A DNA stretch of 9,560 bases. It comes from Candidatus Gastranaerophilales bacterium. Its GTDB lineage: Bacteria > Cyanobacteriota > Vampirovibrionia > Gastranaerophilales > Gastranaerophilaceae. Position numbers and translations under genes: made by a program. Positions within the stretch are counted from its first letter, which is position 1. Each line of letters starts with the position of its first letter. Below are positions 1-5,790 of this stretch, in pieces. The notes below the pieces were generated by a model that saw only the letters and a list, made by a program, of their open reading frames with translations, had not been told where the DNA came from and did not search any database. The stretch covers positions 1 to 9,560 of the forward strand of contig CALUTA010000051.1 of the NCBI GenBank assembly GCA_944323585.1, given 5' to 3'.

Positions 1-579
1 ATTATGAAGCTTTTAACAACTGAAGCAGAGCGTAAAATCGAAATGAAACAATTAAGAGAAGTATCAAAAAGAGAAAAAATTGTCTTCCCGCTTGTTGTAT
101 TAGGGTTGTGCATAATATTTCTGCCTGATGCGTGCCCGCTTGTTGGAGCATTAACTTTCGGTAACTTATGTAAAGAATGCGGTGTTGTTGAAAGACTTTC
201 AGACACAATGCAGAATGCGTTGATTAATATTGTAACTATATTCTTAGGTTTGTCAGTCGGGTCAAAATTGTCGGCAGATCAATTCCTGACAACTCAGACT
301 TTGTTTATTCTTATTTTGGGAATTTGTGCTTTTTCGTTCGCTACTGCAGGCGGTGTAGTCTTTGCTAAAGTTATGAACCTTTTCTCAAAAGACAAAATTA
401 ACCCGCTTATTGGTTCTGCTGGTGTTTCTGCAGTTCCGATGGCAGCACGTGTGTCTAATAAGGTCGGTTTGGAAGCAAACCCGCAAAATTATCTTTTGAT
501 GCACGCTATGGGGCCAAACGTTGCAGGTGTAATTGGTTCAGCAGTTGCAGCCGGTATATTGCTTGCGCTTTGCCACTAA
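1..579 (+). CDS. oadB: Na+-translocating decarboxylase beta subunit, 3' part (OadB/GcdB/MmdB family)
   Basis: Carboxyl-terminal half of the integral membrane beta subunit of a biotin-dependent decarboxylase that couples release of CO2 from carboxybiotin to export of Na+. The reading frame is open to the left edge, so the ATG at 4 is internal. About 191 residues are present, against roughly 430 in full-length OadB. Counting from that ATG, the signature NPLIG-SAG-VSAVPMAAR lies at about 133-149. Its N133, G137, S142 and R149 match by spacing the functionally studied N373, G377, S382 and R389 of Klebsiella OadB. The motif LLMHAMGPNVAGVIGSA follows, and at least four hydrophobic segments are visible (about 26-50, 72-86, 98-120, 172-189). 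The sequence does not say whether the substrate is oxaloacetate, methylmalonyl-CoA or glutaconyl-CoA, because the alpha subunit lies outside the window. The gene symbol is therefore a family label. The family assignment is firm. Confidence 0.93.
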   Translation: MMKLLTTEAERKIEMKQLREVSKREKIVFPLVVLGLCIIFLPDACPLVGALTFGNLCKECGVVERLSDTMQNALINIVTIFLGLSVGSKLSADQFLTTQTLFILILGICAFSFATAGGVVFAKVMNLFSKDKINPLIGSAGVSAVPMAARVSNKVGLEANPQNYLLMHAMGPNVAGVIGSAVAAGILLALCH

Positions 580-598
580 AATTTATAAATGAATAATT

Positions 599-628
599 AA
601 AAGACCGCTTCAGAGGCGGTCTTTTTTT
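599..628 (+). terminator. Rho-independent terminator, probably bidirectional
   Basis: A perfect 10-bp stem, AAAAGACCGC (599-608) with GCGGTCTTTT (616-625), encloses the 7-nt loop TTCAGAG and runs into seven T residues (622-628). It lies 19 bases after the decarboxylase stop codon. On the opposite strand the same hairpin immediately follows the stop codon of the minus-strand gene that ends at 627, and is followed by TTTTAATTATT, so it can serve both convergent transcripts. It is the most GC-rich hairpin found in the window. Confidence 0.9.
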
Positions 629-977
629 ATATTGTAATATCAATTTCTTTACCAATTTTTTCAATCAACGGGGCAATTTCTCGTGCCAAATCCCCTTTTT
701 TAATGTGGGGATTGAGGGTGGTTATTTGATTAATTTTTTCTGTTGCTTCAGCAATTTGCGGGTATTTTTGAAGAATTTTAAATCCGATCTGTTCTGCAAA
801 ATATTTATAACCTTTGTGCCCCGTTGCCTTAATTGGTTTATCAGAAAGCGCTTTTACTACGTCTCTAACACCTTCAATGCCATTGCTGTAAAATATTTTT
901 TGGCTTGTAACTTCAAGAACTTTTCCAGTTTCAAGTCTTGTGCCAAAGCTTATTTTGTTGTTTTTTATGTATTCCAT
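627..977 (-). CDS. Orphan protein with N-terminal F-G motif (116 aa)
   Basis: I do not recognise a named family. The 116-residue protein is charged, predicted mostly helical, and has no hydrophobic segment or signal peptide, so it is probably cytoplasmic. The N terminus contains KISFG (F11, G12) followed by LETGKVLEVTSQK. The central part holds the distinctive stretch GHKGYKYFAEQIG and the C-terminal third is helical (IAEATEKIN, REIAPLIEKIGKE). The start at 977 lies inside the 3' end of the preceding gene (13-base overlap in another frame), which suggests translational coupling. A purine-rich AAGGAAAG sits rather far upstream (about 16 bases), so the site itself is weak. The F-G motif followed by a short conserved segment is shared with the next gene upstream, suggesting a common N-terminal module. 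That it is lineage-typical of Gastranaerophilales is recollection, not something tested here. Confidence 0.72.
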   Translation of the reverse strand: MEYIKNNKISFGTRLETGKVLEVTSQKIFYSNGIEGVRDVVKALSDKPIKATGHKGYKYFAEQIGFKILQKYPQIAEATEKINQITTLNPHIKKGDLAREIAPLIEKIGKEIDITI

Positions 978-1351
978 ATTTTGTTGACTCTGCTTTCCTT
1001 GCTTCTACTCAGTCGTTTCAGGTTAATTTCACTGCCTAATTTTTCTTCTGCCAGATTTAATATGTAATCCTGTCTGGCTTCGGTTGTGTTGTCCATACTC
1101 ATTGCAAATAATTTGATTTCTGGAAGTTGTTCAGTTATATATTCCCCGGTCTTTTTTAGAAGTTGTTGAAATATGGAATCATGGTGAAGCATTTCTTTCT
1201 TTTCGCTCTTTGTCAGCTTCAGAATTGATGTAATAATATTTACACTGTCGCTTTTTCTGATAAACGGTTTCTGGCATGCACAGCTGATAAGCCGTTCTAC
1301 CGGATATTTTTCTCCAAAATTGACCTGTTGATGCATATTGTTAATTCGCAT
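965..1351 (-). CDS. Orphan protein with N-terminal F-G motif (128 aa)
   Basis: I do not recognise a named family. The protein has 128 residues and is hydrophilic and helix-rich, with no transmembrane segment. The N terminus reads QVNFG (F12, G13), followed about 10 residues later by a leucine and then QKPF. The neighbouring 116-aa protein has the equivalent pattern ISFG, leucine, QKIF, so the two probably share an N-terminal module although the rest differs. Two cysteines lie close together in SCACQK. The start at 1351 is preferred over the in-frame ATG at 1336 because AGAAAGG precedes it by about 9 bases. This is the first gene of a two-gene minus-strand unit that overlaps its partner by 13 bases, and it is divergent from purN. 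Function unknown. Confidence 0.7.
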   Translation of the reverse strand: MRINNMHQQVNFGEKYPVERLISCACQKPFIRKSDSVNIITSILKLTKSEKKEMLHHDSIFQQLLKKTGEYITEQLPEIKLFAMSMDNTTEARQDYILNLAEEKLGSEINLKRLSRSKESRVNKIWNT

Positions 1352-1430
1352 ATAGTTCTGCCTTTCTGATATTTAGAAAAATGCAAAAAATATTTTTTTG
1401 CTACCTATTTTTCTTTTTTGTAATAAAATT

Positions 1431-1436
1431 TATAAT
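1431..1436 (+). promoter_or_regulatory. Candidate -10 element for purN
   Basis: A perfect TATAAT lies 20 bases before the purN start, which would give a leader of only about 14 bases. No convincing -35 hexamer is visible at 16-18 bases upstream (the stretch is T-rich). The surrounding region is very AT-rich, so a chance match is quite possible. Confidence 0.4.
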
Positions 1437-1456
1437 AAAATTATTATGGAGAAAAT

Positions 1457-2068
1457 ATGAAGAAAAAACTTGCTATTATGGGCTCAAACAGCGGAAGAAA
1501 TCTTGAGGCAATTATAAGTTTCTTAAGGTCTTCTAAAGATATTGAATTTGATTTTTTTGCCATTTCAGATAATCTTAATTCTGAATTTTTGAAAAAAGCT
1601 GAGGCATTGAATATTCATTTTAAATATTTGCCTTATGAAGAAAACGCAGGGTATATAGCGGGCGAGAATTTCGACTTAATTGCACTCAGCGGTTACACAA
1701 AAGAATTGAAGCCAAATTTGCTGGAACTCGGGCGGTTTATTAATATTCATCCTTCGCTTTTACCTGCATTCAAAGGTGCTGATGCAATTGCGCGTGCTTA
1801 TGGTGCAGGTGTAAAGGTAAGCGGAGTTACTGTGCATTCTCTTACCAATGAAATCGACGGCGGTAAAATTATTGCGCAATATCCTGTTTTAATAGGAAAT
1901 CTTACTCATTTGGATGAGTTTGAAGAGCAGATTAAGCATCTTGAAGATATACTTTATCCGATTGTGATTTTGAAAATACTCGAGGATAAAGTTTTTGATT
2001 TTTCTGATTTGCTTGGAGGCTGCGGAGGAAAGTGTTCCGGCGATTGCGGAAGCTGCGGCGGGCATTAG
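1457..2068 (+). CDS. purN: Phosphoribosylglycinamide formyltransferase with Cys-rich C-terminal tail
   Basis: Cytoplasmic enzyme that transfers a formyl group from 10-formyltetrahydrofolate to glycinamide ribonucleotide (third step of purine synthesis). The 203-residue length fits the family. The N-terminal phosphate-binding stretch GSNSGRNLEAI (9-19) is intact, as are the catalytic loop NIHPSLLPAFKG with N97 and H99, and the EIDGGKIIAQ motif with D134. These correspond to N106, H108 and D144 of the E. coli enzyme. GGAG (1448-1451) sits 5 bases before the ATG. The oddity is the end: after a normal final helix the protein closes with GGCGGKCSGDCGSCGGH, placing cysteines at 189, 193, 197 and 200 and a terminal histidine at 203. 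Typical PurN has nothing like this. The tail could bind a metal or be a redox or lineage-specific tag; that is inference. No other purine genes are adjacent in the window. Confidence 0.93.
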   Translation: MKKKLAIMGSNSGRNLEAIISFLRSSKDIEFDFFAISDNLNSEFLKKAEALNIHFKYLPYEENAGYIAGENFDLIALSGYTKELKPNLLELGRFINIHPSLLPAFKGADAIARAYGAGVKVSGVTVHSLTNEIDGGKIIAQYPVLIGNLTHLDEFEEQIKHLEDILYPIVILKILEDKVFDFSDLLGGCGGKCSGDCGSCGGH

Positions 2069-2113
2069 TAAAAATAATTAAAAAGAATTAGTGATTTTTT
2101 CAAGAAATCATTG

Positions 2114-2119
2114 TATAAT
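2114..2119 (+). promoter_or_regulatory. Candidate -10 element for glgC
   Basis: A perfect TATAAT lies in the purN-glgC gap, about 30 bases before the preferred glgC start at 2149. No good -35 box is seen at the usual spacing. If real, the TSS would fall near 2126, giving a leader of about 23 bases that contains the GAGGGG ribosome site. The alternative is co-transcription with purN. Confidence 0.4.
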
Positions 2120-2148
2120 TTGTTTGTTGGAGCATGAGAGGGGTGCTT

Positions 2149-3384
2149 ATGTCTGTAGATGATGCTTTGGTTATGATACTTGCAGGAGGCGAAGGAAAAA
2201 GACTTTATCCTTTGACAAAAGACCGTGCAAAGCCTGCTGTACCTTTTGGAGGCAGGTATAGAATTATTGACTTTGTCTTGAATAATTTTATAAATTCTGG
2301 CTTTTTCAAGATAAAAGTTTTGACGCAATATAAGTCAGACTCATTGAATAAGCATATAACCAGAGGCTGGGCGCTTTCTCCGTTTTTAAATCAGTATGTA
2401 GATCTGGCTCCTGCACAAATGCGGACAGGATCTGACTGGTATAGAGGAACGGCTGATGCTATTTATCAAAACGTGTTTCATATAACTGATGAAAATCCGA
2501 GATATGTTTGTATTTTTGGCGGTGATCATATTTACAAAATGGATGTTTCTCAGATGTTAAATTTTCATAAATTTAATTGTGCGGATCTTACCATTTCCGC
2601 TATTCCTATTCCGATTGAGGAGGCTCATGAATTCGGGATTATGGAAATAGATGACAACTGGCGTCTTACTAATTTTGTTGAAAAGCCGAAAGAAAAACCA
2701 AAATCTATTCCGGGCAATCCTAATTATTGTCTTGCTTCAATGGGAAATTATATTTTCGAAAAAGATGTTTTATTGAACGCCTTAAACGAGGACGAAAAAA
2801 TAGAATCATCAAGCCATGATTTTGGCAAAAACGTAATTCCTATGCTGTTAGAAGAGGGTAAGCGAATTTTTGTTTATAATTTTGCATCAAACGTATTTCC
2901 TGGAATGACTGAAACCGAAAGCGGCTACTGGCGGGATGTAGGAAGTATTGACGCTTACTGGCAGGCAAACATGGATTTGCTCGAAAGTTCACCGGAATTG
3001 AATTTGTATTCAAGAGAGTGGCCCATAAGAACTTTTAATTATAATTATCCGCCGGCAAAATTCATCTGGTCTGAAGGCGACCGTGTCGGTATGGCTACCA
3101 ATTCAATGGTATCGGAAGGATGTATTGTTTCAGGCGGCGGTTTGTCAAGATGTGTGCTTTCTCCAAGAGTTCGTGTGAACAGCTATTCTCAAATTTCAGA
3201 GAGTATTTTGATGGAGAATGTGGATATTGGCAGATATTCAAGAATTCGCCGTGCAATTATTGACAAGAATGTTGATATTCCTCCGAATACCAGAATAGGC
3301 TTTAACAGAGAAGAAGATGAACGACGCGGATTTTACGTTTCTCCCGGCGGGGTTACTGTTGTACCGAAGGGTGCAAAATTATAA
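2149..3384 (+). CDS. glgC: Glucose-1-phosphate adenylyltransferase (ADP-glucose pyrophosphorylase)
   Basis: Makes ADP-glucose and pyrophosphate from ATP and glucose 1-phosphate, the committed step of glycogen synthesis in the cytoplasm. An N-terminal nucleotidyltransferase domain carries AGGEGKRLYPLT (12-23) and RAKPAVP, then WYRGTADA, GGDHIYKMD (catalytic Asp region), FGIMEID and FVEKP (glucose-1-phosphate Lys). SMGNYIF, SSHDFGKNVIP and YWRDVGSIDAYW follow. The C-terminal part is the left-handed beta-helix domain, including SRVRVNS-like and RRAIIDKNV repeats. The match to E. coli-type GlgC is near full length (411 versus about 431 aa). The lysine that binds fructose 1,6-bisphosphate in E. 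coli (K39) aligns with aspartate D25 here. An in-frame ATG at 2134 exists, but its GGAG is only one base away, whereas ATG 2149 has GAGGGG five bases upstream. The gene ends overlapping the convergent gene by 6 bases. Confidence 0.95.
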   Translation: MSVDDALVMILAGGEGKRLYPLTKDRAKPAVPFGGRYRIIDFVLNNFINSGFFKIKVLTQYKSDSLNKHITRGWALSPFLNQYVDLAPAQMRTGSDWYRGTADAIYQNVFHITDENPRYVCIFGGDHIYKMDVSQMLNFHKFNCADLTISAIPIPIEEAHEFGIMEIDDNWRLTNFVEKPKEKPKSIPGNPNYCLASMGNYIFEKDVLLNALNEDEKIESSSHDFGKNVIPMLLEEGKRIFVYNFASNVFPGMTETESGYWRDVGSIDAYWQANMDLLESSPELNLYSREWPIRTFNYNYPPAKFIWSEGDRVGMATNSMVSEGCIVSGGGLSRCVLSPRVRVNSYSQISESILMENVDIGRYSRIRRAIIDKNVDIPPNTRIGFNREEDERRGFYVSPGGVTVVPKGAKL

Positions 3385-3810
3385 AAAATTCGCAAGAAAT
3401 TTCATCTTTTTCAGAAACGGAAAATTTTGTTTCAACATGATAAATCTGGTGAATTTTTGTGACTTTTTTGACGGATAGAAATTTAACATTGATTCGAGCA
3501 TTGCATCTTTAGCTGAAGCAATAAGCTGATGGTCAGGGGCCCAAAGATCCTTTAAGAAAGTAAAAAATGTTAATCTTGCAGCATCGATTTTTTCAGTCTG
3601 ATTTGCTAAATACAATTCAGCTTGCTGTTTTTTGTAAGTATCTTTCAAGTCTTTTACGGATGAATAAATCTGCATAAAGGTTGCACGGGGAGTCTGCTTT
3701 CCCTGTCTGTAAATGTTTGCAATTTGAGCACGTGCTATACCTGTATTGCCGTTCATATAATTTTGGTAAATGTCATCAGTAAGGTGCTTTTTTAAATCTG
3801 CATATTTCAT
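3379..3810 (-). CDS. Small basic orphan protein (143 aa)
   Basis: I do not recognise a family. The 143-residue protein is lysine-rich and predicted almost wholly helical, with no transmembrane segment or signal peptide. The N-terminal half (KYADLKKHLTDD, ARAQIANIYRQG, IYSSVKDLKDTYKKQQAE) looks like an amphipathic helical bundle. The C terminus is strongly basic and aromatic (QKFTRFIMLKQ, FPFLKKMKF), which might favour nucleic-acid or membrane-surface contact; that is inference. AAAGGG lies 6 bases before the ATG at 3810, and a TATAAT is present on this strand 20 bases upstream, so the start is well supported. The gene is convergent with glgC (stop codons overlap, 6 bases shared) and divergent from the membrane-protein pair. 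It lacks the F-G motif of the other orphans here. Confidence 0.68.
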   Translation of the reverse strand: MKYADLKKHLTDDIYQNYMNGNTGIARAQIANIYRQGKQTPRATFMQIYSSVKDLKDTYKKQQAELYLANQTEKIDAARLTFFTFLKDLWAPDHQLIASAKDAMLESMLNFYPSKKSQKFTRFIMLKQNFPFLKKMKFLANFL

Positions 3811-3829
3811 AGTTGACCCTTTGACTTCA

Positions 3830-3835
3830 ATTATA
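3830..3835 (-). promoter_or_regulatory. Candidate -10 element for the gene starting at 3810
   Basis: On the minus strand this is a perfect TATAAT, positioned for a leader of about 13 bases that just includes the AAAGGG site. No clear -35 box is seen at the right distance in this AT-rich divergent region. Confidence 0.35.
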
Positions 3836-3892
3836 GTTGATAAATGTAAAAAAAATATAAATAGAATGTTTTTTGTAAAATTTTTGTAATAA

Positions 3893-3898
3893 TATAAT
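3893..3898 (+). promoter_or_regulatory. Candidate -10 element for the membrane-protein pair
   Basis: A perfect TATAAT in the divergent gap. If used, transcription would begin near 3905. That is downstream of the in-frame TTG at 3901 and upstream of the ATG at 3952, so it helps decide the start of the next gene. The -35 region is only a T-rich stretch. Confidence 0.4.
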
Positions 3899-3951
3899 TT
3901 TTGAAGGCAATTTCATACATTTACTATCTTTATAGACTTGGGTATGCGCAT

Positions 3952-4560
3952 ATGGTAGCAAAGATTACGTCTTTTATAACAAATTCATCTGTTTACAGAT
4001 CAATTAAAGCCGGCGGACAAAAGGTTCAGCAGGCATTTTATGATGTGATACCGAACAAGGTTATAACAAGTGAAAAGTGGCAAAAAAGAATTGAGTGGGT
4101 AAACAAAGAAATTTCAACACCCGAAAACAGATTGATTTTAGGCGCAACAGCTTTGATGTCACAGCCGTTTATTGATGCGCATAACAAATCTGTTGACAAT
4201 GATACCCGAAAAGTTTCGGTTTGCAGAACACTTGCTAAAATTATTGCAGGAACATTCACAGGATACTTTATCAGAAAAGGCTGCATAAAGGCAATTGATA
4301 AATGGTCAAAACTGCCGTCATCCGTTGATAAAGCCGGAAATAAAATAAAACTTACAAAGTTAAATACTCTGTTTTCACCGTCAAATGCGCTTTCGGATAT
4401 CAGTAATGCCTTTGTGCAATACAAAAATGCGCTCGGAACAATTCTTGCTCTCGGTGTTATGACAATTACAAATTTTGTAATTGATGCTCCTTTAACCAAA
4501 TTTTTAACAAATAAATTTGTAGCAGCTGCTGGAGGTGTAAAGCATGACGGTTCTAAGTAA
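3952..4560 (+). CDS. Orphan membrane protein A (first of an overlapping pair)
   Basis: I do not recognise a named family. The protein has 202 residues from the ATG at 3952. The frame is open back to a TTG at 3901 (219 residues), but that TTG has no ribosome site and would precede the likely transcription start; TTGGG about 9 bases before 3952 is the weak alternative. Three hydrophobic or amphipathic segments are visible: about 61-76 (RLILGATALMSQPFIDAHN), 93-107 (LAKIIAGTFTGYF) and 160-180 (ALGTILALGVMTITNFVID). The last is followed by PLTKFLTNKF. The protein is basic between segments and lacks a cleavable signal peptide. It overlaps the next gene by 17 bases, and that gene's strong ribosome site lies within this one, so the two are almost certainly made together. 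No catalytic motif is seen, and the function is unknown. Confidence 0.72.
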   Translation: MVAKITSFITNSSVYRSIKAGGQKVQQAFYDVIPNKVITSEKWQKRIEWVNKEISTPENRLILGATALMSQPFIDAHNKSVDNDTRKVSVCRTLAKIIAGTFTGYFIRKGCIKAIDKWSKLPSSVDKAGNKIKLTKLNTLFSPSNALSDISNAFVQYKNALGTILALGVMTITNFVIDAPLTKFLTNKFVAAAGGVKHDGSK

Positions 4561-5230
4561 TCTTGCTGAAAACATCTCTAAAAATTATATGAAGTGTAAA
4601 AATTATCTTTACACTCATTACGGTGAAAATCCAGGGAAAATGCTTGTTCATACCGGTGTCCTCGGATGGATTTTGTCTTCTGCGGCACAGGTTCTGGCTG
4701 TTGTGGTTAACGATAAAATCCCTGCTAAAGAAAAAATGTTTCTTATTCCGCAGGAATTTGCAGATGCAGGAGTTAATATTCTCTCATTTTACCTTGTCAC
4801 AAACTCTTTTACTGCTGTTGGAAACAAGCTTGTAAAATCAGGAAAACTTTTAACTCCGAAGCTTAAAAAGTTCGTTGATGAGCAAAAAATTCAAGAGCTT
4901 GGAAAAGTTACCACTGATATTTCTTCAAATATGACCGGAGATATCAGAGATCATTTTATGAAATTTAAGGGCGGGGTCAGCATTATTGCAAGTACTTTAG
5001 GCTCAATTCTTTCCTGCAACATAATTACACCGGTATTAAGAAATCAGTATGCGGCAAGAAAGCAAAAAGAAATTATGGCTATGAAGGATAAAAATGGTAA
5101 TGAAATGTCTGCACCCGAGGCTGTTCAGAAAGCTTCAAAACCTTTTACAATCAGACCGTTAAGCATGGCTGACTACCAGAAGCTTGCTTATATGAAATTT
5201 TCAGGTAATTCAACTAATATACGTGTTTAA
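4544..5230 (+). CDS. Orphan membrane protein B (second of an overlapping pair)
   Basis: I do not recognise a named family. The 228-residue protein starts at an ATG preceded by a strong GGAGGT (4531-4536) at 7 bases, inside the 3' end of protein A. Three hydrophobic segments are visible: about 33-55 (MLVHTGVLGWILSSAAQVLAV), 73-93 (DAGVNILSFYLVTNSFTAVG) and 143-165 (GVSIIASTLGSILSCNIITP). The layout resembles protein A: two hydrophobic segments, a basic linker, then a third segment ending in an asparagine, hydrophobic residues, a proline and a basic tail (NIITPVLRNQY, compared with NFVIDAPLTKFLTNKF in A). That suggests distant paralogy and perhaps a heteromeric membrane complex, which is inference. 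The C-terminal 60 residues are hydrophilic. The stop codon overlaps the end of the convergent anti-sigma gene by 4 bases, and no hairpin terminator is seen after it. Confidence 0.75.
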   Translation: MTVLSNLAENISKNYMKCKNYLYTHYGENPGKMLVHTGVLGWILSSAAQVLAVVVNDKIPAKEKMFLIPQEFADAGVNILSFYLVTNSFTAVGNKLVKSGKLLTPKLKKFVDEQKIQELGKVTTDISSNMTGDIRDHFMKFKGGVSIIASTLGSILSCNIITPVLRNQYAARKQKEIMAMKDKNGNEMSAPEAVQKASKPFTIRPLSMADYQKLAYMKFSGNSTNIRV

Positions 5231-5775
5231 ATTAGAAAATTCGCAATTCCGAGTAGCGCAAGCCCTATTATAACCGTGAAAATCGTCATAATAAGATAAA
5301 ACGGATCAAGTTTGTTTGTCGTGTGCATTGAGTATATTTTTTCAAGAACGTTTTTAGCATAATCTTCTTTTAATTCATTTTTGGTTTTGTCAAATGAGGA
5401 ATGAAGAAGTCGTTTAAATGTGTAAAAGTTTTCCAAATCTTTGCGTGCAATAGGATTCGATATTGCGATTTTCCTGATTTTTATATTTTCATCGTCACTT
5501 AGTTCATTATCTACGTATGCTGACAGATTTGCACGAAATTCTTCATATCTTTTTTGTGCGTGTTCATCCTGAATATATACATTATCGTCATTAATTTTCT
5601 TAGTAATTTCGTTAAAGTTTTTTGCTATCTTTATAAGCTTTATATATTTATCATTGCATTTTTTGCAAATGCTAAGATGGTATTCTACATAATTTTTAAG
5701 CGGATTATTGAGTTTGTTTTCTACGTAATAGGTAAGCAGGGCGCACACCTGATCACAGGTTAATTCTTTCTGCAT
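5227..5775 (-). CDS. Anti-sigma factor with zinc-binding domain and C-terminal membrane anchor
   Basis: Probable antagonist of the ECF sigma factor encoded just upstream: it would hold the sigma factor at the membrane until a signal releases it. Residues 7-40 form a ZAS-type zinc domain, with C7, H33, C37 and C40 (H-x3-C-x2-C in YHLSICKKC). A second module at about 90-135 (LSAYVDNELSDDE onward) resembles the same fold but lacks the histidine and cysteines. The last 24 residues (FYLIMTIFTVIIGLALLG and following) form one membrane helix that runs to the C terminus, leaving no extracytoplasmic sensor domain. The start at 5775 is chosen over the in-frame ATG at 5790 because AAGGAG lies between them, 5 bases before 5775. 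It follows the sigma stop codon by 15 bases, so the two are co-transcribed. The family role is well known; the specific partner is inferred from position. Confidence 0.85.
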   Translation of the reverse strand: MQKELTCDQVCALLTYYVENKLNNPLKNYVEYHLSICKKCNDKYIKLIKIAKNFNEITKKINDDNVYIQDEHAQKRYEEFRANLSAYVDNELSDDENIKIRKIAISNPIARKDLENFYTFKRLLHSSFDKTKNELKEDYAKNVLEKIYSMHTTNKLDPFYLIMTIFTVIIGLALLGIANFLI

Positions 5776-5790
5776 ATATTCTCCTTTCAT

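Noticed and set aside
705..1067. Plus-strand open frame opposite the two F-G orphans
   Set aside because: Antisense to two better-supported genes that have start sites and a shared motif. The translation is a Phe/Leu/Ser-rich shadow with no ribosome site.
1383..1401. Near-palindrome GCAAAAAA-TAT-TTTTTTGC as an operator or terminator
   Set aside because: Mostly A- and T-runs in a very AT-rich divergent gap; a match by chance is likely and no second copy was seen.
2092..2110. Hairpin TGATTT...AAATCA after purN as a terminator
   Set aside because: Only 6 bp with one G-C pair and no T-run after it. It more likely belongs to the AT-rich glgC promoter region.
2134..2148. Upstream ATG for glgC
   Set aside because: Its GGAG is separated from the ATG by a single base, too close for use, whereas ATG 2149 has GAGGGG at a normal distance.
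2065..2328. Minus-strand open frame across the start of glgC
   Set aside because: Opposite the conserved GlgC N terminus, with no family match and no plausible ribosome site.
3379..3810. Possible similarity to the DNA polymerase III delta subunit N terminus (DLKKHL...IY)
   Set aside because: The resemblance is limited to a few residues, and the ATPase-fold motifs and length of HolA are missing.
3901..3951. TTG start extending membrane protein A by 17 residues
   Set aside because: No ribosome site upstream, and it lies before the transcription start implied by TATAAT at 3893. It remains possible if another promoter is used.
4038..4499. Long minus-strand open frame inside membrane protein A
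   Set aside because: Antisense to a gene supported by tight overlap with its partner. The composition looks like a reverse-complement shadow.
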